DNA of 64,000 nucleotides from positions 1,240,001 to 1,304,000 of the forward strand of contig NZ_CP024202.1 in NCBI RefSeq assembly GCF_003932755.1. Direction: 5' to 3'. Numbering within the stretch: the stretch's first letter is position 1; each line of letters begins with the position of its first letter. Origin of the DNA: Methylomicrobium sp. wino1 (GTDB lineage Bacteria; Pseudomonadota; Gammaproteobacteria; Methylococcales; Methylomonadaceae). The notes under the pieces were generated by a model. The model was not told the origin of the DNA. It searched no databases and saw only the letters and a program-made list of their open reading frames with translations. This document shows positions 45,601 through 53,535 of this stretch, one piece after another. Position numbers and translations under genes: made by a program.

Positions 45601-46709
45601 TTAACGGTATATCCTTTGCCGTCGAAATCGAGCCATAGAGTTCGGGTCAAATTTAGGTTGTTCGGTTCGCCGTCCGGGTCTCCCCGGCGAATCGTTTTCA
45701 AAACCAGACTCTCACCTGGTTGAATCGCGTATGCAGGAAAGCGTTTCCAGTTTTCGGGTAAATTGGTTTGTGTCGGGTCGATCGCGGCGGGGCGTTCAAC
45801 TTCGACGACACGTAACGACGGCCGCGCATCGAAGACCCAGAGTTCGGATTTCGGCCAGTCTTTCGACTGATCGGATAGCGGTTCGGAAAAAGGTATCGTG
45901 TTGAGAGCCTCGGTGCTGCGAGCCATGATTTCAAGCCGCCAACGTCCGGGTCGGACTTGTACCAATAACTGCCCGTCCGGTTCCAATCGGGCAGGCAGAG
46001 GACTATCGATGCGTAGCGGCAGAAAGCCTTCCAGCATCGGATAAGCCAGCTTCACTTCGCGCTGTTCGCCAGACACATTCAAATCCAATCTTGTCAGGAC
46101 TTGCATCGGTATCTCGTCGATCAGTTGCCGGAATACCTGAAGCTCCAAGCTATTGCGTTTATCAGGTTTTACAGGGCGGTCGTCGGTTCGGGTAAGCCAC
46201 AATTGGCCTTGTTTCAGGTTGGGTCGGTCGATGATTTGGCCGTTGATGCTTAGGGTGATGAGACCTGTGTCCTGCGGGACAGTCAAGTTTTCGGGCAATT
46301 TATCCCAAGCAAAAGCGCCTTCGATCGTGTAAGTGCCGGGTTCGAGAAAAACGCTTGGACGTCCCTTTTTTTCCGTAACCAATAGCGGCTTACCGTTAGC
46401 CGTTACATTGAGCGGCCATTGCTTGTCATGGCCGGGCAAATTGACCCAACTTTCCCGGTATGCTTGCCAAATGATCGTAAAGCGGCCTTCGGTGCGGCTT
46501 AGCGCTAAGTTCAATCGCGACGGCCAAGCGCAACGCTTTTGTTCGAAGCTGTTGTAGAGAAACGGACAGCCTCGCTCGGTATCGTCGTGCAGGACCCAGT
46601 CGATCCAAGGCTTGAGCGGTTCGGGAACGTTTTCCGGTTTGAGCGGATCGGCCAAGCAGGGCAAGACAAGCCATAAAATGGGCAATAGTAAACACCGAAC
46701 TCTGAGCAT
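42624..46709 (-). CDS. Large membrane protein of unknown function, 1361 aa
   Basis: Begins with a signal peptide (MLRVRCLLLPILWLVLPCLAD) and an AGGAG site 8 bases before ATG. An extracytoplasmic beta-rich region follows (about residues 25-465) with 'EPGTYTIEGAFAWDKLPENL' and 'GRWRLEIMARST', reminiscent of carbohydrate- or envelope-binding beta sandwiches. Helices lie at about 468-590, then about 690-740, a second long beta-rich region (about 745-1150), and a C-terminal set of about five helices (about 1155-1345). The two beta regions share similar phrases ('PGTYTIEG' and 'DAGLHRVVMKG'), which hints at duplication. I know of no named family. It lies alone on its strand, next to the deaminase. 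Confidence 0.8.
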   Translation of the reverse strand: MLRVRCLLLPILWLVLPCLADPLKPENVPEPLKPWIDWVLHDDTERGCPFLYNSFEQKRCAWPSRLNLALSRTEGRFTIIWQAYRESWVNLPGHDKQWPLNVTANGKPLLVTEKKGRPSVFLEPGTYTIEGAFAWDKLPENLTVPQDTGLITLSINGQIIDRPNLKQGQLWLTRTDDRPVKPDKRNSLELQVFRQLIDEIPMQVLTRLDLNVSGEQREVKLAYPMLEGFLPLRIDSPLPARLEPDGQLLVQVRPGRWRLEIMARSTEALNTIPFSEPLSDQSKDWPKSELWVFDARPSLRVVEVERPAAIDPTQTNLPENWKRFPAYAIQPGESLVLKTIRRGDPDGEPNNLNLTRTLWLDFDGKGYTVNDKITGTLSKGWRLDAQPGIELGRVSLDGANQLITRAHDGQSRGVEVRKGAIRLDADSRISGSRGTLNAVGWAQSFHQVRAELNLPPGWRLLAAGGVDNVPDSWLSHWTLLDLFLVLIASLAALRLWNIYHGGLTLLTLVLIWHEPGAPQWVWLNILAAAALLKVLPEGKFRSVVGAYRNAAWAVLVLIAIPFMVDQVRIGLYPQLEKPWQPIQGPRYERPVAGAIPETADELMMMEAPSLDAVRKKARSAAGIVAQAVPSAAPQKRLSERTDPNAKIQTGPGLPQWQWQKINLSWNGSVAPDQQISLWYLPPFVTMLLNFLRVGLIAFLAIAMLERLPKRFKFNRSAARLLILMGLPLLMMPSPPVQAAFPDPVLLDELKNRLRKAPDCVPNCAGISLMRLTISDQELTIDLEIHTRDKVAVPLPGHYEHWYPNTVSIDGEPAKALYSFNNGLWLALDAGLHRVVMKGAAPPLAKFTIPLTLKPKRAELVVSDWQVFGVHENGLTDDQLQFSRIAQTEVVTEKAAFDPGILPPFVRIERTLQLGLDWRVETRIVRVSPSGSSIVLSVPLLDGESVITGGVRVEKGSALVNMSATQNVMHWESVLKISDRIELTASSTDQWIEIWRADVSPVWHIETAGIAMMHQDKRGYWLPEWRPWPGEQVVLTVSRPEPAPGQTLTIESSRLNLTPGSRSRNAQLELALDSSLAVQHTIQLPEQAILEAVTINGQSRPIRQKDRDVVLPIDPGKQQVVLNWQESVPMSSVLESPQVDLALPSVNSNLHLTLGEDRWVLMTMGPRFGPAVLIWGMLVVIVIVSFGLGKVTLTPLKTRHWLLLLIGLSQIPVLSALIVVLWLIALGLRKERPAQSTKTFNAAQVGLGLLTLLSLMLLFWAVEQGLLGSPDMQITGNQSSAYRLNWYQDRSAELLPTATVVSVPLMVYRLLMLAWSLWLAVALLNWLKWGWTCFSSNGLWKRDIVKLESPLDSGHREENGKQ

Positions 46710-46912
46710 GATCTGAACTCCTGTCGATAAATGGCGGGGAAAACATTTTCTAAAGCATGCGTTAAGTCTCGTAGGGCAAGCGCTGCGTACCTATTGAAAG
46801 GCTGTGATTTCGGAATGCTCTTTAGCCGTGAACAATATCGTAAAGCGCACAATTCGCGACTATTCGAAACCTTGTTAATCGGCACCGCAAAAAAAGGTGC
46901 GCGATGCGCACC

Positions 46913-48265
46913 CTACATCAACTCTTGCTGTAAGCGCGTATAAATGCCGCCGAAACTGCCGTTACTCATCAATACGAAGTGTCCGCCGTAACGGGCTTCC
47001 AATTTGAGCTTGGCGATGATTTCGTCGAGAGTTTTACAGATTTCGATATTGCCGGCGTAATTTTTTAGTCCGCCCAAGGCCCAGCCCAGGTTTTCCGGTT
47101 GGAATAGAATGGCTTGATCGGCTTCAGCCAGCGATTTAGCCAGCGACTCGGTATGAATACCCATGCGCATCGTATTCGAGCGAGGCTCGACGATCGCGAT
47201 GATGCGCTCGGAACCGACTTGCTTGCGTAAACCTTCCAAGGTCGTCTTGATCGCGGTCGGATGATGCGCAAAGTCATCGTAGAGCGTCACGCCTTCGATT
47301 TTGGCCAAGACTTCCATGCGTCGCTTAACATTCTTGAACTCGCCCAATGCCGCAATCGCATCGTTAGGCGCAATGCCGATATGGCGTGCCGCTGCAATCG
47401 CGGACAGCGCATTGCCGACATTGTGATTGCCGGTCAAATTCCAAAGCACCTCGCCCTGCTCCGCCCCATCATGATTAACCTTGAATCGAGTGCCGTCCGA
47501 ATTGATCAATTCGGCATTCCAGGCCGACCCGCCTTCGATCGAAGTCTTTTCGACCGGAGTCCAGCAGCCCATGTCCAACACGTCGGTTATATTCTCATCG
47601 GCTTCGGGTGCGATCACGAGACCTTCGCCAGGCACGGTTCTGAGCAAATGGTGAAATTGTTTCTTGATCGCGTCGAGGTCCGGAAAGATGTCGGCATGAT
47701 CGTATTCGAGATTGTTAAGGATCGCGGTTCTCGGCCGATAATGCACGAATTTCGAGCGCTTGTCGAAAAATGCGCAGTCGTATTCGTCGGCTTCGATCAC
47801 GAAGAACGACGATTCGCCGAGCCGGGCCGATATGCCGAAGTTGAGCGGAATGCCGCCAATCAGAAAGCCCGGTTTGAAGCCTTGATATTCCAATATCCAG
47901 CTCAGCATGCTGGTCGTCGTGGTTTTGCCGTGCGTGCCCGCGACACCGAGCACCCAGCGCTCGGCGAGCACATGTTCGGCGAGCCATTGCGGGCCGGAGA
48001 CATATTTATAGCCGCGGTTCAAGACCTCCTCGACTTCGGGATTGCCGCGCGACAGCGCATTGCCGATCACAACTAAATCGGGCTTGCAATCGAGATTTTC
48101 CGGCCGGTAACCGCTCATCAATTCGATGCCTTGCTGTTCGAGTTGAGTGCTCATCGGCGGATAGACATTCTGATCGGAACCGGTGACTTTATAGCCGAGT
48201 TCCCGCGCGATTAACGCCAACCCGCCCATGAAGGTTCCGCAAATGCCCAGTATGTGTATATGCAA
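46913..48265 (-). CDS. mpl: Mpl, UDP-MurNAc:L-Ala-gamma-D-Glu-mDAP ligase
   Basis: 450 aa, the standard length. N-terminal Rossmann domain with 'HILGICGTFMGGLA' and 'GSDQNVYPPMSTQLE'; central ATP-binding motif GVAGTHGKTTTTSM; 'EADEYDCAFFDKRSKFVHYRP' as in MurC-family ligases; C-terminal 'YDDFAHHPTAIKTTL'. It joins recycled murein tripeptide to UDP-MurNAc in the cytosol. The tripeptide of choice is inferred from family. Single-gene unit. Confidence 0.92.
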   Translation of the reverse strand: MHIHILGICGTFMGGLALIARELGYKVTGSDQNVYPPMSTQLEQQGIELMSGYRPENLDCKPDLVVIGNALSRGNPEVEEVLNRGYKYVSGPQWLAEHVLAERWVLGVAGTHGKTTTTSMLSWILEYQGFKPGFLIGGIPLNFGISARLGESSFFVIEADEYDCAFFDKRSKFVHYRPRTAILNNLEYDHADIFPDLDAIKKQFHHLLRTVPGEGLVIAPEADENITDVLDMGCWTPVEKTSIEGGSAWNAELINSDGTRFKVNHDGAEQGEVLWNLTGNHNVGNALSAIAAARHIGIAPNDAIAALGEFKNVKRRMEVLAKIEGVTLYDDFAHHPTAIKTTLEGLRKQVGSERIIAIVEPRSNTMRMGIHTESLAKSLAEADQAILFQPENLGWALGGLKNYAGNIEICKTLDEIIAKLKLEARYGGHFVLMSNGSFGGIYTRLQQELM

Positions 48266-48337
48266 AGTCTTATCCTTTTACGAAAAACAATATGATGTCC
48301 GGTACAATCATAGCCGTAGCGATTTTTTTTGCAACCT

Positions 48338-48631
48338 TACTCCCTTTTGTTTGAAAAACCGTCTAAGAATAAAAGGTATGGGATATGTCTATCGAGGACC
48401 GCCGCTCACCCAGCACCTAAATTATCCTAGATAGTTAACCATAGCCAATGGACTAAGGAATTTAGGTGCTGGGTAAACCCATCCATGGGGGCTTGACGAC
48501 AGCAATCGAGCGCCAGGGATGGCGTGAATGCAGATTTTGCAGGAGCAAAAATCTGCCCTGCTGCCGACATCCTCGCTAGCCACACCCCATACCTTCATAA
48601 AGTTAGCCGTTTTTTGAGTACAAAGGGAGTA
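48338..48631. repeat. Palindromic repeat family P, copy 2, with a nested hairpin element
   Basis: Inverted relative to 27551-27723 and 120 bp longer. Outer ends TACTCCCT and AGGGAGTA match. Extra DNA in the centre includes a 65-bp nested palindrome (48409-48473) with arms CCCAGCACCTAAATT and AATTTAGGTGCTGGG, and another short inverted block (GCAGATTTTGC / GCAAAAATCTGC). So one repeat has jumped into another. Confidence 0.68.
48409..48473. repeat. 65-bp hairpin element nested in repeat P
   Basis: 15-bp perfect arms with a 35-base loop. Not present in the other P copies. Confidence 0.65.
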
Positions 48632-48717
48632 TAAGAAAAACCAATTTTCCGATTCAATGGGATAACTGGAGCGTTGACTTCACCCGGATTTCCCGTAACA
48701 CTTCAAGAGCAGAAAAA

Positions 48718-49812
48718 ATGACTTCCGAAGATATTTTATTTACCTCCGTAAAAATAGGCCGATATACGCTGAGAAACCGTATCATTATGGCGCCGCTGAC
48801 CCGAAGCCGCGCGCAGCAACCCGGAGATATTCCCTGGGAGTTGAATGCCGATTATTACCGGCAGCGAGCCGGCGCAGGATTGATTATCTCGGAAGCCACG
48901 CATATTTCGCCGCAAGGTAAAGGCTATGCTTTCACGCCGGGTATTTATAGCGATGCGCAGATCGACGGCTGGCGTAAAGTAACCGATGCGGTGCATGAAG
49001 AGGGTGGATTGATCTTTTTGCAACTTTGGCATGTCGGTCGCGTTTCGCATCCCGACCTGCAACCGGGCCATGCTTTACCGGTCGCGCCTTCGGCTATCGG
49101 CATTGAGGGCATGGCATTTACCGAGGCAGGTTTGAAACCTTTCGTGACACCTAGAGCGTTGGAGTTGTCGGAAATACCGGACATTATCGACCAATACCGC
49201 ATCGCGGCCGAAAATGCGTTGATTGCCGGTTTCGACGGCGTTGAGATCCATGCCGCGAACGGTTATTTGCTGGATCAATTTCTGAGGGACGGTTCCAATC
49301 ATCGAACCGATGCTTACGGCGGCAACATCGACAATAGAATGCGCCTATTGCTTGAAGTCACCGCAGCGGTCATCGATGTGGTTGGCGCCGACCGCACCGG
49401 TTTGCGTTTGTCCCCGACCAATGCCTTCAACAGCATGCGCGACAGCAATCCGCAAGGTCACTTTAATTATGCGGCCGAGCAATTGAACCGCTTCGATTTG
49501 GCTTATTTGCATATCGTTGAACGCATGGTTCCGATCGAGGAAGATACCGCCGAATTCGATTTTGCCGAATTGCGGAGGCATTTCAGTGGGCATTATATTG
49601 CAAACGGCGGCTATGACGCGGAAAGTTCACGAAATAGTATTGCCCGCAACTTGTGCGACACGGTTGCCTTCGGCAAGCTTTATATCGCCAATCCGGATCT
49701 GACCGAACGTTTTCGCCTGAATGCGCCGCTCAATACGCCCGACCCCGATACCTTTTACGGCGGCAATGAAAAAGGTTATACCGATTATCCGGCTTTGAAT
49801 TCAGTCGACTAG
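48718..49812 (+). CDS. nemA: NemA-type flavin-dependent ene-reductase (Old Yellow Enzyme)
   Basis: 364 aa, standard length. FMN-binding barrel: starts with 'LFTSVKIGRYTLRNRIIMAPLTRSRA', 'HVGRVSHPDLQPG', catalytic 'HAANGYLLDQFLRDGSNHRTDAYGG' (His-Ala-Ala-Asn site) and C-terminal 'ANPDLTERFRLNAPLN'. It reduces activated C=C or nitro/nitrate ester groups with NADPH in relatives. Cytosolic. Monocistronic; the neighbour on the other strand overlaps its end by 12 bp. Confidence 0.9.
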   Translation: MTSEDILFTSVKIGRYTLRNRIIMAPLTRSRAQQPGDIPWELNADYYRQRAGAGLIISEATHISPQGKGYAFTPGIYSDAQIDGWRKVTDAVHEEGGLIFLQLWHVGRVSHPDLQPGHALPVAPSAIGIEGMAFTEAGLKPFVTPRALELSEIPDIIDQYRIAAENALIAGFDGVEIHAANGYLLDQFLRDGSNHRTDAYGGNIDNRMRLLLEVTAAVIDVVGADRTGLRLSPTNAFNSMRDSNPQGHFNYAAEQLNRFDLAYLHIVERMVPIEEDTAEFDFAELRRHFSGHYIANGGYDAESSRNSIARNLCDTVAFGKLYIANPDLTERFRLNAPLNTPDPDTFYGGNEKGYTDYPALNSVD

Positions 49813-50022
49813 TGCGATTTCATGCTCGTCCAGTTCCGAGCGGTATGACCAAGATGCTTTTCGGTTATTGTCCGCCTCGGAACAGTTTTTTTCATCGCCC
49901 AAGGTACTTAAATACTCCGAACTCAAGCCCGGATAAAAACTGATGCAGACTTCATCCAATTCTCTACCCAAAAATTGCGATATGCTTGTCGACTCGTTAA
50001 CTATCATGTTTTTTGCTCTCAT
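49801..50022 (-). CDS. Hypothetical small protein, 73 aa
   Basis: Reads MRAKNMIVNESTSISQ; an ATG at residue 6 with GAGAG upstream is an alternative start. Acidic, no helix or signal peptide. Overlaps the nemA end convergently by 12 bp. No family recognised; modest confidence that it is translated. Confidence 0.35.
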   Translation of the reverse strand: MRAKNMIVNESTSISQFLGRELDEVCISFYPGLSSEYLSTLGDEKNCSEADNNRKASWSYRSELDEHEIALVD

Positions 50023-50166
50023 CTCAATTCAGCTCTCATGATAAGTGCGGAGTTTTACATTTACGTGACAACGCTGAAACAAATAATCGGGTTTAGATAT
50101 ATTTATGAAATAATACTGCGACTTTTGTCATCAAGATGACGAGGGCTCCAAGTTTATTCGGATCAT

Positions 50167-50192
50167 CCTAAATTCGACAGTTTAACCATGAA
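50167..50192 (-). repeat. 26-bp dispersed repeat, copy 2
   Basis: Inverted copy of 6414-6439 (one mismatch), upstream of the Aer-like gene, near a further GCATGAAGTC block. Confidence 0.5.
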
Positions 50193-50294
50193 ACGCATGA
50201 AGTCTTTCAACGGTCTCGTTATGACTAAACATGGCAAACCGATTTAATTCGCTTATTCTCAGCGAATCCCGTGCTCCCCAATAATGGTCAAACC

Positions 50295-51875
50295 ATGAGA
50301 AAAAACCTTCCTATTACACAAAACGAAGTCAACTATCCCAGTACCGCCACGATAACTTCGGCAACCGACCCGAAAGGAAGAATCACGTACATCAATGACG
50401 ATTTCTTGAAAATCAGCGGTTTTAACGAACAAGAGTTGCTTGGGCAGCCTCATAACATTGTTCGTCACCCGGATATGCCGGAAACCGCGTTTGCCGACTT
50501 ATGGAACAATATTCTAAAGGGCAGGCCGTGGATGGGAATCGTCAAGAATCGCTGTAAAAATGGCGATTATTATTGGGTCGATGCCTTTGTAACACCTCGC
50601 TTCGACAAGGGGAAAGTCATCGGATTCGAATCGGTTCGGGTGAAGCCTGAGTCCGAAGCGATCGTGCAGGCAAAAAAAACTTACCTGAAGTTAGCATCGG
50701 GAAAAAGTATCAACACCTTGCCGGGCCGCATGAAATTGGGAACCAAATTATTGACCGGGTTCTCGTTGCTACAAACGCTTATTTTTGCCGGGCTATATAG
50801 TTTCGGCGTCATCGAACTGATACCTGCCGCGATTGGCTGGGCGGTATCGTTGCTATTTTCGTTCGGCCTAATATCGGCATTGGTACGCCCGCTAATCGAT
50901 GCCGCGTCCGAAGCGCGCTCGGTCATCGACAATCCGGTCATGCAGCAAATTTACACTAAGGACGCCGCCGAATCCGGGCAACTGTTACTCGCCGTCAAAC
51001 TCCTTAAAGCCAAATCGAGAACTATCGTACGCCGTTTGATACAAGCGACCGAGACACTTACACAACAAGCAGAGGCCACCGAACGCGAAATCGAACAGGT
51101 CAGTCAAGCCATGAAACACCAATTGCAAGAAACAGAGCAGGTAGCCACGGCAATGCATCAAATGACCGCGACGATCAATGAAGTTGCTCAAAGCGCCAGC
51201 AATGCCGCAAAAGCAGCAACCGACGCCGATCAAATTTCTCAGCAAACGATGCATCGGGTCGGTGATACGGTAAGATTAATCGGCGCCTTGTCCTCCGAGG
51301 TCGACAGTGCCGAATCGGCCATTTTAAATCTCGCTCAATACAGTAAAGACATCGGCGGTGTTTTAGAGGTTATTCAAAGCATCGCCGAACAAACCAATTT
51401 GTTGGCGCTCAATGCCGCAATCGAAGCCGCCCGAGCCGGCGAGCAAGGCCGCGGTTTCGCGGTCGTTGCCGATGAAGTCAGAACCTTGGCCGGACGCACG
51501 CAAAAGTCGACAGAAGAAATCAATAAAATGATCGAGGTATTGCAACAAGGCGCCAAAAATGCCGTCGATGAAATGACCAAGGTACGAATCAAAGCAGCCG
51601 ATGGCGTCGAACACGGAGAAAATTCGGCCAAATTATTGACCGAAACCGCGCGATCGGTCACTACGATTAGCGATATGATCTTACAAATCGCCAGTGCCGC
51701 CGAGGAGCAACACATCGTGTCCGAAGAAATCGCTCGAAACATCGAAACCATCGATCGTTTGTCGAAAGAAACATCCGAGCACGCAACGATAGCCAACCAA
51801 GCCGGCCGCAATCTTTCGATACTCAGCAAAGATCTTGATCTGATGGTCGAGCAGTTCGAAGACAATCAAAGCTGA
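50295..51875 (+). CDS. Aer-like aerotaxis receptor (PAS - membrane - MCP)
   Basis: 526 aa from the ATG at 50295. PAS domain (about residues 10-115) very like E. coli Aer: 'HNIVRHPDMPETAFADLW' and 'GIVKNRCKNGDYYWVDAFVTPRF' carry the FAD-binding residues. Two membrane helices (about 155-200), then a short HAMP-like region, and a signalling domain with [21 protein letters not shown]. Cytoplasmic PAS with a membrane anchor is the Aer layout. It should sense redox or oxygen through FAD and signal to CheA. The window also holds a split version at 29030-31050. Confidence 0.92.
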   Translation: MRKNLPITQNEVNYPSTATITSATDPKGRITYINDDFLKISGFNEQELLGQPHNIVRHPDMPETAFADLWNNILKGRPWMGIVKNRCKNGDYYWVDAFVTPRFDKGKVIGFESVRVKPESEAIVQAKKTYLKLASGKSINTLPGRMKLGTKLLTGFSLLQTLIFAGLYSFGVIELIPAAIGWAVSLLFSFGLISALVRPLIDAASEARSVIDNPVMQQIYTKDAAESGQLLLAVKLLKAKSRTIVRRLIQATETLTQQAEATEREIEQVSQAMKHQLQETEQVATAMHQMTATINEVAQSASNAAKAATDADQISQQTMHRVGDTVRLIGALSSEVDSAESAILNLAQYSKDIGGVLEVIQSIAEQTNLLALNAAIEAARAGEQGRGFAVVADEVRTLAGRTQKSTEEINKMIEVLQQGAKNAVDEMTKVRIKAADGVEHGENSAKLLTETARSVTTISDMILQIASAAEEQHIVSEEIARNIETIDRLSKETSEHATIANQAGRNLSILSKDLDLMVEQFEDNQS

Positions 51876-52345
51876 AGAAATGTAAGAATTCAGACCCCGT
51901 GACAAATTACCGCAATTCATGCGTAATTGTTGACCTCCCCCTTTGAATCATAGGTATCTACACAAGTTTTTATATTATAAATACAATGAGTTACAAGCTG
52001 GCCTAGCTACCTCTTCTGTTGGAGTGGTGAGAGTAAAAACAACTACTTATACCCCCTCATTCCAATCTTCTCCCTCAAGGGAGAAGGAGCAAGTACTTGT
52101 GTAGATACCTATGCCTTTGAATAAGGGGGATTTATTTAAAAAATCTCCCCTAGCCCCTCTTTTTCAAAGAGGGGGACTGAATATTTACGAAGAAATAGGG
52201 GGAAAGGAAAGAGTCCGTCGAGTACAAATAAAAATTTGCGGATCGTAAATCGGAAGTGCTGCTATCTAAGCCGGCACTATACGAGTTATTTCATTAATCG
52301 GAAGCAGGTCATGATTACTTTCGTTAAGTCTGATTTCAAGCCGAT
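51876..52345. other. Intergenic region with nested MITE
   Basis: 470 bp, no gene. It contains the MITE at 51949-52113 inserted in another palindromic repeat whose arms are around CCCCCTTTGAAT and TTTGAATAAGGGGG, and a CCCCTCTTTTTCAAAGAGGGG hairpin at about 52155. Confidence 0.6.
51949..52113. mobile_element. 165-bp MITE with 19-bp terminal inverted repeats and 9-bp target duplication
   Basis: Terminal arms CATAGGTATCTACACAAGT and ACTTGTGTAGATACCTATG are perfect. Flanked by CCTTTGAAT at 51940-51948 and again at 52114-52122, a clean 9-bp duplication. The inside holds an inverted pair around TCTTCTCCCTCAAGGGAGAAGG. No ORF; needs a transposase from elsewhere. Confidence 0.8.
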
Positions 52346-53164
52346 TCAAGCTCCAATCCTTGCAAGAGGAACTTTTTTCCACGGCGCGACCAAGCCCGTA
52401 CCAATCAACCCTAGCAAAAGCAATGCGACGGCTTCAGGTTCCGGAACACTAGGCGGATCAACGATAATCGAATCGTTCGCGCACATTTGAGTCCAATGTA
52501 TATTGAAGCTTTCGCCTTGCCAACCGGCCGCTTTCAATAGATCGACCCCGAGTGCGATCTCATAAAAATAATGCTTGTCCTTTGTCCATTCGCCATAACC
52601 GTCTTGCGGCCCGCTGATGGCCATCTCTGCCTGGCCGAGCAAAATTCCGTCGATAATCGAAGTCGGATGATCCGATTTTTTATATCCGGGTAAGGTGTCG
52701 TCTTCCCATAAGCCGTAAGCCCATTCATTCACTTCGTAGACACCTCCTGCGACGCCGAAAGTATCCCAGTGCGGTTTGACGTTGACGCCTAACTCATAAA
52801 CTCCGTTGAGGCCGAAGTCGAGGGCGAAGTCGCCGGAGCCATAACTGTTTTGTGCCGGGTTTTGAGCGGTTTCAGGATTGTGTCCGGTTGCAAGAGCAAT
52901 AAAAAGATGCGTGTCGGTTAAGTGAGCATATAGGGCTTCGGCATCATAGGCTTGTCCTCCGTAACCGGCACCAAGCCGAACACCGAGACCGCCGGTTTGA
53001 TCTTGAATCGTGTAATGGATGCCTGTATAAGGCAGCCAATCGCTGGCTTGTCCTGTTCCTTGAATTCCCCAGTCCGATAAATCGCCGTCGGTAATCATGT
53101 CGGCCTGGGCATTGAATTGGCAAGATGCAAGAATAAGCAAGGCTGCTTTTGTGATCAATTTCAT
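52346..53164 (-). CDS. PEP-CTERM sorting-signal protein, secreted
   Basis: 272 aa. N-terminal signal peptide (MKLITKAALLILASCQFNAQAD). The C-terminal tripartite signal is clear: Val-Pro-Glu-Pro, then a hydrophobic helix (AVALLLLGLIGTGLVA), then a basic tail (PWKK...). These are sorted by exosortase. The central region has 'DGDLSDWG' near the start, as in some secreted carbohydrate-binding or ligand-binding beta-sandwich proteins. Such systems go with exopolysaccharide production. No exosortase gene is in the window. Confidence 0.85.
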   Translation of the reverse strand: MKLITKAALLILASCQFNAQADMITDGDLSDWGIQGTGQASDWLPYTGIHYTIQDQTGGLGVRLGAGYGGQAYDAEALYAHLTDTHLFIALATGHNPETAQNPAQNSYGSGDFALDFGLNGVYELGVNVKPHWDTFGVAGGVYEVNEWAYGLWEDDTLPGYKKSDHPTSIIDGILLGQAEMAISGPQDGYGEWTKDKHYFYEIALGVDLLKAAGWQGESFNIHWTQMCANDSIIVDPPSVPEPEAVALLLLGLIGTGLVAPWKKVPLARIGA

Positions 53165-53535
53165 TAGGATTTTCCGGTTAAGTTAATTCGTTAAATCCTC
53201 TAAAGCATGTTTGATGCCAATTCTTAAAAAGCCTTATATAGCGGCTCAATCGGCGACATTGAACCTCCAAGACTGACAATTTTGTCCCTCCGACTGCCAC
53301 AATCGTCATGTCGGGATATGGCAATCTAATGTGCTTTGATCGGTTCTTATCATCGCCTCGAAAAAGGTATTTTCAAAGACTCTTCGATCGATGCAACGTT
53401 GGCCGCGAGTGAAATTGGACGGCATTTTCGGAGCAAAACTCGACTGAATCGCAGGTTCTTCTCTAAGAAATACCGGAATTTAAAGTGTGAAATGTATAAT
53501 GCACGGTTTAATACTTTAGAACCGATTACTGCATC

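Larger units (their letters stand above)
48266..48717. other. Intergenic region holding repeat family P copy 2
   Basis: 452 bp, divergent promoters for mpl and nemA. Most of it is the repeat at 48338-48631. Confidence 0.55.

Noticed and set aside
47261-48076. 271-aa ORF on the + strand across mpl
   Set aside because: Shadow of the mpl frame; codon pattern follows the opposite strand.
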